From contig JAKSQL010000014.1 of the NCBI GenBank assembly GCA_024404125.1, positions 1 to 14,023 of the forward strand: a stretch of DNA of 14,023 nt, in the 5' to 3' direction. Shown piece after piece: positions 5,961 to 12,623 of the stretch. Source of the stretch: Clostridia bacterium (GTDB lineage Bacteria > Bacillota > Clostridia > Oscillospirales > Acutalibacteraceae). Numbering within the stretch: the first letter of the stretch is position 1; each line of letters opens with the position of its first letter. A program made the translations under genes and the position numbers. Under the pieces are notes generated by a model. It saw only the letters and a program-made list of their open reading frames with translations, was not told where the DNA came from and made no database searches.

Positions 5961-6770
5961 TAGGGCGGTAAGTATTTCCTTATCGGTATCGGGTTGCAAA
6001 AATCCGTTTAAGGTATCGGAAAGTATTTTTGCCGATTTTTTAATCAGCATATCAATATCTTTGGGAGTTACCATCATAGTTTCATTTTCATTTAATTCGT
6101 AGTCTATTACGGTAGGCATACCTATTGCTATAACGGGTACACCGAAAGTGTTTTTATCAAATGCCTTCCGCGCATTGTTTACACCGGACCCCGGCGATAT
6201 GCCGGTATTTGTGAGTTGGAATGTAGTGCATAATCTGTCGGGACTTTGTGCCGCGAGGGCATCTATTACTATCACCGCGGTCGGTTTAATGCTTTCGCTT
6301 ATCGCTTTTATACCTATACTTGCTTCTATTCCTGTTTTGCCGAGCACCCCCGGTATTACCGAAGATACCGCCCTTAAACTTTCAAGTCCCGTTTGCTTTT
6401 TAATTGAATTACTGATGTGTCTTGTGGCAATTATCCCGTCCGCAGTGAGAGGCCCCAAAGAATCGGGAGTAATATCTCGGTTGCCGAGCCCTACCACCAT
6501 AACCTGCTCGCGACAGTCAGGCAGCAGGTCATCAAGCGCCGTAACAAGAAAGTGTTCTATATCATAAAAGTCCGTAAGGGTATCAACTCTCGGGAATTTT
6601 ACGGTATAGTACTTACCCATCGGTTTTTCGAGTTCTTTTGCGGCATTTTCGTTTTTTATTTCGGCATACTGCAAAACGGTATCTCCGCTTGAAAAAGTTT
6701 TTGTTGTAACTCCGTTTAAGTCGTCACGGAAATTACTCTTTTCACTTATAAGGTCTGTTCTTAAAGACAA
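5955..6770 (-). CDS. gpr: Germination protease GPR (spore protease)
   Basis: A 271-residue protease made in the forespore as a zymogen; at germination it degrades the small acid-soluble proteins that coat spore DNA. Landmarks: RTDL near the N-terminus (the autoprocessing and SASP-like motif), GLGNRDITPDSLGP with D103, VIPGVLGKTGIE, VIVIDALAA with D170, and NTGISPGSGVNN. D103 and D170 correspond by spacing to the two catalytic aspartates of Bacillus GPR. Start: GTG at 6779 lies inside the SD, whereas TTG at 6770 stands eight bases after AAGGCGGTGA, a near-perfect anti-16S match, so TTG is chosen. Only five residues then precede the homologous cleavage point (between Asp and Leu of RTDL, plus the Asp itself), against about 15 in Bacillus, and the protein is about 100 residues shorter than Bacillus GPR. 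spoIIP follows after 46 bases. Confidence 0.95.
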   Translation of the reverse strand: MSLRTDLISEKSNFRDDLNGVTTKTFSSGDTVLQYAEIKNENAAKELEKPMGKYYTVKFPRVDTLTDFYDIEHFLVTALDDLLPDCREQVMVVGLGNRDITPDSLGPLTADGIIATRHISNSIKKQTGLESLRAVSSVIPGVLGKTGIEASIGIKAISESIKPTAVIVIDALAAQSPDRLCTTFQLTNTGISPGSGVNNARKAFDKNTFGVPVIAIGMPTVIDYELNENETMMVTPKDIDMLIKKSAKILSDTLNGFLQPDTDKEILTALS

Positions 6771-6810
6771 AAAAATCACCGCCTTTTGTTAGTGTGAACA
6801 AAAAGCGGTG
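6768..6810 (-). terminator. Terminator of the PRPP synthetase gene that also carries the gpr ribosome site
   Basis: On the minus strand 14 pairs (6797-6810 with 6777-6790, one G-U) enclose the loop CACACT and are followed by ATTTTTTTG, 18 bases past the prs stop. The 3' arm contains AAGGCGG of the gpr SD, and the T-run is the spacer to the gpr TTG start. In RNA that reads through, the SD would be fully base-paired. Confidence 0.85.
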
Positions 6811-6819
6811 AAATATATT
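6790..6819 (-). promoter_or_regulatory. Candidate SigG/SigF promoter of gpr nested in the terminator
   Basis: On the minus strand AATATA (6814-6819), 17 bases, then CACACTA (6790-6796), against SigG patterns GHATR and CATNNTA: one mismatch in each half. Transcription would start near 6783-6784, after the 5' arm of the hairpin and at the very edge of the SD. Bacillus gpr is known to be SigF/SigG-dependent. The match is suggestive only. Confidence 0.4.
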
Positions 6820-6828
6820 TAAAATAAA

Positions 6829-7953
6829 TTATTTTTCGTATTGACTTACAATTTTCTTAATTCTGTCAACGGGGTCTAACAGACTGCTTATCGAGTTATC
6901 CTTGTTAAGTGTATCAACCAAAAGCGCAATGTATTTTGCCATATTTACGCTGCAGTACCAATCTCTTTGCAAAAGTTCGGGTGACTGATAAACAAGGTTG
7001 GTGGTGAATATCTTATCAATAAGACCTTTTTCGTAATACTCATCAAACTTATCAAGACCGTTTACAAAAAGACCGAAGGTTGAGAAAATGAATATTCTGC
7101 CTGCACCCATTTCTTTGAGTTTTGCGGCAATATCAAGCATAGATTCGCCGCTTGAAATCATATCGTCAACCAAAATCAAATCTTTACCCGTAATGTCGCT
7201 GCCCAAAAATTCGTGTGCTTCGATGGGGTTTCTGCCGTCAACTATTATCGAGTAATTTCTTCTCTTGTAGAACATACCGAGTTCAAGCCCTAAAACCGAG
7301 GAATAGTAAATGCATCTGCCCATACCGCCTTCATCGGGGGAAACTATCATAGTATGGTCGCGGTCAAGTTTAATATCCTCAACGTTCTTAAGGAGTGCCT
7401 TAATCATCTGATAGGTTGCCTGAACGTTATCAAATCCTCCGAGCGGAATCGCATTGTTTACGCGGGGGTCGTGAGCATCAAAGGTTATGATGTTCTGAAC
7501 ACCCATAGAGGTGAGTTCCTGCAAAGCAAGAGCACAGTCCATAGATTCTCTTGCAGTTCTTCTGTGCTGCCTGCCCTCGTAAAGCATAGGCATAATAACC
7601 GTAATTCTTCTTGCCTTACCGCCGAAAGCCGCAATAACGCGCTTAAGGTCTTGGAAATGGTCATCAGGACTCATGGGAACGGTTTGTCCGTACATTTTGT
7701 AAGTAACGTTGTAGTTAAAGCAATCCGAAATTATGTAGGCATCAAGTCCTCTCGCGGTGTGATTTAAAACCGCTTTTGCCTCACCTGTGCCGAATCTCGG
7801 ACAGTTGGGAGTTACAACGAAAGAGGCATCGTCATCAACCTCACGCCAGTTTTTAAGGTAGTAGTCCACCTTTGCGGAAATATCCTCGCAACCCCTCATA
7901 CTTACTATTGCAAGGTCGCCGAAAGGAGTGTGCTTAAAATCAATACTTGACAT
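6829..7953 (-). CDS. prs: Ribose-phosphate pyrophosphokinase, long form
   Basis: A 374-residue PRPP synthetase, which makes 5-phosphoribosyl-1-diphosphate from ribose 5-phosphate and ATP for nucleotide, His and Trp synthesis. Motifs in order: ARGLDAYIISD (substrate region near 70), the ATP-binding segment MPMLYEGRQHRRTARES, FDAHDPR (metal-binding equivalent of the DLH region), VSPDEGGMGRC, YKRRN, and the PRPP-binding loop LILVDDMISSGES. It is about 60 residues longer than the common 310-320-residue enzymes, with extra N-terminal sequence and a longer C-terminus, so the regulatory ADP/phosphate site may differ. Start choice: GGGGGA is eight bases before ATG at 7953; an upstream in-frame TTG overlaps that SD and is rejected. 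Single gene, closed by the hairpin at 6768-6810. Confidence 0.9.
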   Translation of the reverse strand: MSSIDFKHTPFGDLAIVSMRGCEDISAKVDYYLKNWREVDDDASFVVTPNCPRFGTGEAKAVLNHTARGLDAYIISDCFNYNVTYKMYGQTVPMSPDDHFQDLKRVIAAFGGKARRITVIMPMLYEGRQHRRTARESMDCALALQELTSMGVQNIITFDAHDPRVNNAIPLGGFDNVQATYQMIKALLKNVEDIKLDRDHTMIVSPDEGGMGRCIYYSSVLGLELGMFYKRRNYSIIVDGRNPIEAHEFLGSDITGKDLILVDDMISSGESMLDIAAKLKEMGAGRIFIFSTFGLFVNGLDKFDEYYEKGLIDKIFTTNLVYQSPELLQRDWYCSVNMAKYIALLVDTLNKDNSISSLLDPVDRIKKIVSQYEK

Positions 7954-7983
7954 AATTTTATCCCCCAATATTAAATTAAATAT

Positions 7984-7989
7984 ATTCTA
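7984..7989 (-). promoter_or_regulatory. Candidate -10 of the prs promoter
   Basis: TAGAAT preceded by TGG reads on the minus strand 30 bases before the ATG and makes an extended -10. The -35 position (TTTTTA) is poor. A long A/T-only stretch just upstream (about 8020-8048) could act as an UP-like element for this and the divergent thyX promoter. Confidence 0.45.
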
Positions 7990-8069
7990 CCATATTTTGT
8001 CCGATATAAAAAGAGTTTTTATTAAAAAAAATAAAAAAATAAAAATTTTGTAAAACAAGTAAAAACTGA

Positions 8070-8098
8070 TTGATATAACTGTCGAAATTTGGTATAAT
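8070..8098 (+). promoter_or_regulatory. Promoter of the thyX operon
   Basis: TTGATA (8070-8075), a 17-base spacer ending TGG, then TATAAT (8093-8098): a near-consensus SigA promoter with an extended -10. The start would be near 8105, giving a short leader of about 25 bases with the SD AGGAGATG. Confidence 0.85.
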
Positions 8099-8129
8099 AT
8101 TACGTAATAAATTTAGGAGATGTTTAACT

Positions 8130-8903
8130 ATGCCGCTTGTAACTCTTTTAGCATACACACCAAGCCCCGAAAAAACGATAGCGAGTGCCGCAAAACTTTG
8201 TTACAGATCTTCAAGTATCAAAGATTTGAGGGACGGTCTTACCGATGAAAAGGTAAAGTCCTTTGTTGAAATGCTTTCCGATTTAGGTCACGAAAGTCCT
8301 ATTGAACACGCAAGTTTCACTTTCGGTATTGAGGGTGTATCACGTTCACTTTTAGCACAGATAACACGTCAAAGAATTGCCTCTTATTCGGTTAAAAGCC
8401 AAAGATACGTAAGTGAGGGCGCTTTTGAGTATGTCACCCCGCCAGAAGTATCCGCGGACGAAGAAACCCTTAAAGTGTATAAGGATGCCATGCAAAAAGC
8501 GCAGGATGCGTATGACAGCATAGCCGAGGTACTTACAAAGAAACATAAAGAAATGTTTTTAAAAGAGGGTAAGGACGAAAAAACGGCGGCACGTATGGCA
8601 CAGAAAAAAGCAATAGAGGATGCACGTTTTGTACTGCCTAATGCCTGCGAAACCAAAATGGTAGTTACAATGAATGCGCGTTCACTTATGAACTTCTTCC
8701 ATCACCGTTGTTGCAACCGTGCTCAATGGGAAATCAGAGAGGTTGCCAATATGATGCTTAAACTTGTAAGTGAGGTATCCCCCGAACTCTTTAAAAAGGC
8801 GGGACCGCCTTGCGTATCGGGACCCTGCCCCGAGGGTAAAATGAGTTGCGGTAAAGCAAACGAAATGAAAAAGTTTTACGAGGAACTGAAAAACAATGGG
8901 TAA
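8130..8903 (+). CDS. thyX: FAD-dependent thymidylate synthase ThyX
   Basis: A 257-residue enzyme that methylates dUMP to dTMP using methylenetetrahydrofolate, FAD and NAD(P)H. The signature RHRX7S appears as R80-Q81-R82 with S90 in place (TRQRIASYSVKSQRY), so the central His is Gln. The dUMP/flavin segment MNARSLMNFFHHRCCNRAQWEIR (181-203) is otherwise standard. A charged helical insertion spans about 107-165. The C-terminus has an unusual Cys cluster, CVSGPCPEGKMSC (228-240), that could bind a metal or form disulfides (inference). ATG at 8130 follows AGGAGATG. It is the first gene of a tight operon; the next gene starts inside its last codons, which suggests coupled synthesis of the two thymidylate enzymes. 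Confidence 0.95.
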   Translation: MPLVTLLAYTPSPEKTIASAAKLCYRSSSIKDLRDGLTDEKVKSFVEMLSDLGHESPIEHASFTFGIEGVSRSLLAQITRQRIASYSVKSQRYVSEGAFEYVTPPEVSADEETLKVYKDAMQKAQDAYDSIAEVLTKKHKEMFLKEGKDEKTAARMAQKKAIEDARFVLPNACETKMVVTMNARSLMNFFHHRCCNRAQWEIREVANMMLKLVSEVSPELFKKAGPPCVSGPCPEGKMSCGKANEMKKFYEELKNNG

Positions 8904-9558
8904 ACTTATTGTTATTGAGGGGCTTGACGGCAGCGGTAAATCCACCCAACTTTCTTTACTGCCGCAAAAGTTAAAGCAAAAGGGCATAGAAACAAAAACG
9001 GTATCCTTCCCCGATTATGAGAGTGATTCTTCTGCCCTTATAAAGATGTATCTCGGCGGAAAGTTCGGTAAAAATCCCGATGACGTTAATGCTTATGCCG
9101 CATCGGTTTTTTATACAGTAGACCGTTATGCTTCCTACAAAACCGATTGGGGTAAGTTTTACGATAACGGCGGTATAATAATTTCGGGCAGATACACTAC
9201 CTCCAACGCGGTGCATCAAACTTCTAAACTTGATAAGTCGATGTGGGAGGGCTTCCTTGATTGGCTATACGATTTTGAATACAACAAGGTTAAAATTCCA
9301 AAACCCGATAAGGTAATATTCCTTGATATGCCGGTAGAAGTTTCCCAAAAACTTTTATCTTCAAGATACAGCGGTGACGAAAGTAAAAAAGATATTCACG
9401 AAAACAACACCGAATATCTTGACCGTTGCAGAAAAGCCGCGTACTTTACTGCAAAGTATTCGGGTTGGTCGGTAATCGACTGTGCGAAAAACGGCAATCC
9501 GAGAACGGTAGAGGAGATATCCGAAGATATACTTAACGAGGTATTAAAAGTACTGTAA
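8896..9558 (+). CDS. tmk: Thymidylate kinase
   Basis: A 220-residue P-loop kinase that phosphorylates dTMP to dTDP, the step after ThyX. It shows the Walker A loop GLDGSGKST (9-17), FPDY (38-41), the TMP-binding stretch ASVFYTVDRYA (69-79), and SGRYTTSNAVHQ (97-108). The family's DR(Y/H) motif reads G98-R99-Y100 here, so the conserved Asp is replaced by Gly. The LID region is around 157-175 (RYSGDESKKDIHENN). ATG at 8896 overlaps the thyX stop by eight bases, with GAGGA upstream inside thyX, so translation is probably coupled. It is about 10-15 residues longer than typical bacterial Tmk. The enzyme is cytosolic and essential in most bacteria, and no second copy is in view. Confidence 0.93.
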   Translation: MGKLIVIEGLDGSGKSTQLSLLPQKLKQKGIETKTVSFPDYESDSSALIKMYLGGKFGKNPDDVNAYAASVFYTVDRYASYKTDWGKFYDNGGIIISGRYTTSNAVHQTSKLDKSMWEGFLDWLYDFEYNKVKIPKPDKVIFLDMPVEVSQKLLSSRYSGDESKKDIHENNTEYLDRCRKAAYFTAKYSGWSVIDCAKNGNPRTVEEISEDILNEVLKVL

Positions 9559-9576
9559 AAAAGGAGCGGTTACTTT

Positions 9577-10125
9577 ATGGTATACGTGTTTTTGGCGGAC
9601 GGTTTTGAAGAAATGGAGGCACTCTGCCCGATTGATATTATGCGCAGGGCGGGCATAGAAGTTAAAAGTGCTTCAATAACCGATAACTGTTATGTTACGG
9701 GCACTCACGGTATAACCGTTAAAAGTGACATTACCGTAAAAGAATTAACTTTTGATAACGTAGAGGGTATAGTTTTACCGGGCGGAATGCCGGGTACGGC
9801 AAATCTTGAAAAGAGTGAAGCGGTGGCAAAATTTATTGATTACTGCAACAAAAACAATCTTGTAATCGGGGCTATATGCGCCGCTCCGTCAATACTCGGT
9901 AAAATGGAACTTTTAAGCGGTAAAAACGCCACCTGCTTTAACGGTTTTGAAAAAGACCTTTTAGGTGCAAACGTAGTAAGTGTTCCCGCCGTTAGTGACG
10001 GTAATACCGTTACTTCCTGGGGTGCGGGAGCGGCGTTTGATTTTTCGTATAAACTTGTTGAGGTACTGCTTGGCGATAACAAAATTTCGGGTAAACTTTC
10101 CCGTGATATGAGATATCCGATGTAA
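9577..10125 (+). CDS. DJ-1/PfpI superfamily protein (YajL/DJ-1 type)
   Basis: A 182-residue single-domain protein with the DJ-1 fold. The N-terminal FLADGFEEMEALCPIDIMRRAGI closely follows the DJ-1 pattern, with E14 as the conserved acidic partner. LPGGMPG (67-73) and the nucleophile elbow GAICAAPS with C101 follow. Family members act as stress-protective chaperones or as glyoxal/methylglyoxal-detoxifying enzymes; which applies here is not decidable from sequence. The length matches the short DJ-1 class rather than longer PfpI proteases. Start ATG is 10 bases after AAGGAG. It lies 18 bases after tmk and 11 before mltG, so it is a passenger in the operon without an obvious pathway link. Confidence 0.92.
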   Translation: MVYVFLADGFEEMEALCPIDIMRRAGIEVKSASITDNCYVTGTHGITVKSDITVKELTFDNVEGIVLPGGMPGTANLEKSEAVAKFIDYCNKNNLVIGAICAAPSILGKMELLSGKNATCFNGFEKDLLGANVVSVPAVSDGNTVTSWGAGAAFDFSYKLVEVLLGDNKISGKLSRDMRYPM

Positions 10126-10136
10126 AGGGTGATATA

Positions 10137-11357
10137 ATGCAGGAAAACGGAAATTTTAATTTTAACGGTAATCAAAGCAATAACAGTGCAGATGATTTTG
10201 TAATCGGTAAGGGTTTTGCGGTAGAGGAATACGATATAAACAACTCACCGAAAAAGCCGAAAAAGCCCGAAAATATGAAGCACTCAAAAAACAGTAAGGG
10301 AATAGTTAAAACCCTGATAATTGCCGCCTGCGTAGTAGCGGTTTCCGCAATTTTGGCGGTTTGCGCCATATTCGCGGGGGCGGATTATTTAGGTATCGGT
10401 TTTGGCAGAGGGCAGGATTGCACCTTAAATATACCTATGGGTACTTCAACCAAGGTAATAGCCGAAAAGTTAAACGAAACGGGAGCGGTAAAACTGCCCA
10501 CCCTTTTCAGACTTTACTCAAAATTAAAACATTACGATTCAAAATATAAATACGGTCTTTATTCTTTCAATAACGAAATAGGTTACGGTGAACTTGCAAA
10601 TATGCTTATGACCGAAGGCGCCAAAGCCGAAACCGTAAGGGTTACAATACCCGAGGGTAATATAGACGATATTGCGAAAATACTTGAAGATAAAGGCGTA
10701 TGCTATAAGAGCGAGTTTATAGATGAGGTACAAAACGGTAAGTTCAAATACGATTTTGTAAAGGAGATACCGTACGAGTCGGTTTACTATCGGCTTGAGG
10801 GTTATCTTTTCCCCGAAACCTATGAATTTTACGTTGTGGAGGACTCAAAAGAGGGCGCACACCTTGCGGTAGATAAAATGCTAAAGCAACTTGACGGCTC
10901 GCTTACAGAGAAAATGCGTGACGATGTAAAATCGGGTAAGTATACGTTCCACGAGGTTATGACCTTGGCATCTCTCGTGCAACTTGAAGCGGGTAACACA
11001 AAAGAGGTTTCCGATACCGATAGACAAAAGGTAGCGGCGGTATTTTATAATCGCCTTAAAAGTTCCGATTTTACAACACTCGGCTCTTCGCCTACAAGAA
11101 AGTATCCTCACGGCAACGGCAGGTATAATACCTACGAGGTAAAAGGTTTGCCGCCCGGTCCTTTGTGTTCACCAAATCTGCCGAGTATTAAAGCGGCAAT
11201 ATATCCCGAAAAGGACTTTGACTATTATTATTTTGTAACCGATAAGGGGCTTACAAACGGCGGAATACCGCTCTTCCACTACAACAAGACTTTAAACGAA
11301 CATAATTCCACAATAGCAAAGTTAAAGAAAGCGAACAACTGGTTCTATGAAGAATAA
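10137..11357 (+). CDS. mltG: Endolytic transglycosylase MltG
   Basis: A 406-residue YceG-like protein that cuts nascent glycan strands at the membrane and so sets peptidoglycan chain ends. Layout: a hydrophilic, Asn/Lys-rich cytoplasmic N-tail (1-55), one TM helix (about 56-80), a LysM-like segment (about 93-130), then the catalytic domain. Motifs: IPEGN (171-175), EGYLFPETY (221-229), ASLVQLEAG with catalytic E284, and NTYEVKGLPPGPLCSPN (331-347). The usual ASIVEKE reads ASLVQLE but keeps the Glu. The SD AAAGGGTGAT overlaps the DJ-1 stop. The C-terminal codons overlap the U32 gene by 11 bases, so the two are coupled. The cytoplasmic tail is long compared with E. coli MltG and may bind divisome or elongasome partners (inference). 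Confidence 0.95.
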   Translation: MQENGNFNFNGNQSNNSADDFVIGKGFAVEEYDINNSPKKPKKPENMKHSKNSKGIVKTLIIAACVVAVSAILAVCAIFAGADYLGIGFGRGQDCTLNIPMGTSTKVIAEKLNETGAVKLPTLFRLYSKLKHYDSKYKYGLYSFNNEIGYGELANMLMTEGAKAETVRVTIPEGNIDDIAKILEDKGVCYKSEFIDEVQNGKFKYDFVKEIPYESVYYRLEGYLFPETYEFYVVEDSKEGAHLAVDKMLKQLDGSLTEKMRDDVKSGKYTFHEVMTLASLVQLEAGNTKEVSDTDRQKVAAVFYNRLKSSDFTTLGSSPTRKYPHGNGRYNTYEVKGLPPGPLCSPNLPSIKAAIYPEKDFDYYYFVTDKGLTNGGIPLFHYNKTLNEHNSTIAKLKKANNWFYEE

Positions 11358-12570
11358 TTTTAAATTGCCCGAACTTTTATGTCCTGCGGGTGACCTTACG
11401 CGGCTTAAAACCGCCGTACAGTTTGGAGCGGACGCCGTATATCTTGCAGGTGAGGAGTTCGGTATGCGTACCGCTTCGGCAAACTTTAATACCGAAGATT
11501 TAAAACTCGGCATTGAGTATGCCCACCAAAACGGCAAAAAGGTGCATATCACCTGCAATACCGTTCCTCATAACGATGAGATGAAACGTCTGCCCGAATT
11601 TCTTACTGTTTTAAACGAACTTAAAGCCGATGCGATAATAGCAAGTGATTTGGGCACTATGGAACTTATAAAAAAATATGCGCCAAATGCAGAACTTCAT
11701 ATTTCGGTGCAGTCGGGCATAGTTAACAGTAATACCGCAAATGTTTTTTACAATATGGGCGCAAAAAGGGTAGTGCTCGCAAGAGAACTTTCCCTTGAAG
11801 AAATTGCCGAGATAAGAGCAAACACACCGAAAGAACTCGAAATCGAATGCTTTGCGCACGGGGCTATGTGTGTAGCGTTTTCGGCAAGATGCTTACTTTC
11901 AAGTTATATGACAGGCAGAGATGCAAACCGCGGTGACCGTGCTCAACCTTGCAGGTGGAGCTATTCTCTTATGGAGGAAAAACGTCCCGGACAGTATTTT
12001 GATATTACCGAAACAAATAAGGGTACCTATATACTCAATGCCAACGATATGTGTATGGCGCCTTATCTTGATAAAATGATAAAGGCGGGGGTTGACAGTA
12101 TCAAAATTGAGGGCAGGGCAAAGTCCGAATACTACGTGGCGGTCTGCGCCAATGCGTACAGAGGCGCGCTTGACAGTATTACCGATATTGATAATTGGAC
12201 CGTTCCCGAGTGGACGGTAAAAGAACTTAACAAAATAAGTCACCGTACCTATTCAACCGGATTTTATTTCGGCAAACCCACAAACGCTCAGACCTATGAA
12301 AGCGCGGGATATATAAGGGATTACTCGGTTGCCGCAGTGGTAGAAGGGTATGAGAACGGTTTTGTAATCGCAACCCTTAAAAACAAGTTTTCAAAGGGGA
12401 CTGTTCTTGACTGTCTTGAGGCGGGGAGCGAGCCGTTTTTTGTTCCGTGCGATACTTTACTTGATATAAACGGCAACGAACTTATATCGGCAAACAGTCC
12501 TATGATGAAAATTAAAATACCGTTTGAAAGAGAAATTAAAGCGGGCTCAATGTTAAGAAAAGCAGAATAA
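11347..12570 (+). CDS. trhP: U32 family protein, probable tRNA hydroxylation enzyme TrhP
   Basis: A 407-residue 'peptidase U32' protein. Despite the name, studied members hydroxylate RNA or ubiquinone precursors and carry an iron-sulfur cluster. It begins with the family motif PELLCPAGD, then GADAVYLAGEEFGMR, and has the core ECFAHGAMC...SARC (C168, C175, C182), GDRAQPCRW (C202), ILNANDMC (C236) and IKIEGRAKSEYY. The third usual cluster cysteine (GxCxQPC) is R198 here. The length and position after mltG match B. subtilis yrrO/trhP2, which lies in the yrrL(mltG)-yrrM-yrrN-yrrO cluster and is needed for 5-hydroxyuridine at tRNA position 34, so that role is the best guess. No SD is visible before ATG 11347; translation likely depends on the 11-base overlap with mltG. 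It is the last gene before a terminator. Confidence 0.85.
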   Translation: MKNNFKLPELLCPAGDLTRLKTAVQFGADAVYLAGEEFGMRTASANFNTEDLKLGIEYAHQNGKKVHITCNTVPHNDEMKRLPEFLTVLNELKADAIIASDLGTMELIKKYAPNAELHISVQSGIVNSNTANVFYNMGAKRVVLARELSLEEIAEIRANTPKELEIECFAHGAMCVAFSARCLLSSYMTGRDANRGDRAQPCRWSYSLMEEKRPGQYFDITETNKGTYILNANDMCMAPYLDKMIKAGVDSIKIEGRAKSEYYVAVCANAYRGALDSITDIDNWTVPEWTVKELNKISHRTYSTGFYFGKPTNAQTYESAGYIRDYSVAAVVEGYENGFVIATLKNKFSKGTVLDCLEAGSEPFFVPCDTLLDINGNELISANSPMMKIKIPFEREIKAGSMLRKAE

Positions 12571-12572
12571 AG

Positions 12573-12602
12573 GATTACTTAAAACACACCTCGGACATAC
12601 TA
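12573..12602 (+). promoter_or_regulatory. Candidate SigG promoter of the PBP gene nested in a terminator
   Basis: GATTA (12573-12577), 18 bases, then CATACTA (12596-12602). The -10 is an exact match to the SigG -10 pattern, and the -35 matches four of five of GHATR. The -10 lies in the loop of the hairpin at 12581-12623, and transcription would start near 12609 at the SD. This suggests a forespore-specific PBP. Confidence 0.45.
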
Positions 12603-12623
12603 TGATATGAGGTGTGTTTTTTT
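12581..12623 (+). terminator. Terminator of the thyX operon that also carries the PBP ribosome site
   Basis: AAAACACACCTC (12581-12592) pairs perfectly with GAGGTGTGTTTT (12609-12620) and continues into a run of T to 12623. The loop is 16 bases, rather long. It begins 10 bases after the U32 stop. The 3' arm holds GAGGTG, the only SD for the ATG at 12624, nine bases away across the T-run. Confidence 0.8.

Noticed and set aside
6148..6567. 139-codon open frame on the plus strand.
   Set aside because: Complete shadow of gpr, with no SD, domain or codon pattern of its own.
6777..6779. GTG as the gpr start.
   Set aside because: It lies inside the SD-like AAGGCGGTGA and inside the hairpin arm; TTG at 6770 has ideal spacing from that SD.
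7354..7767. 137-codon open frame on the plus strand.
   Set aside because: Complete shadow of the PRPP synthetase gene, whose motifs are unmistakable on the other strand.
8020..8048. A/T-only tract, considered as an origin or mobile-element scar.
   Set aside because: No DnaA-box cluster, repeat or target duplication is visible; an AT-rich upstream promoter region explains it.
7976..8158. 60-codon minus-strand open frame in the prs-thyX gap.
   Set aside because: It translates AT-rich promoter DNA and overlaps the thyX start; the composition is Phe/Asn/Ile filler.
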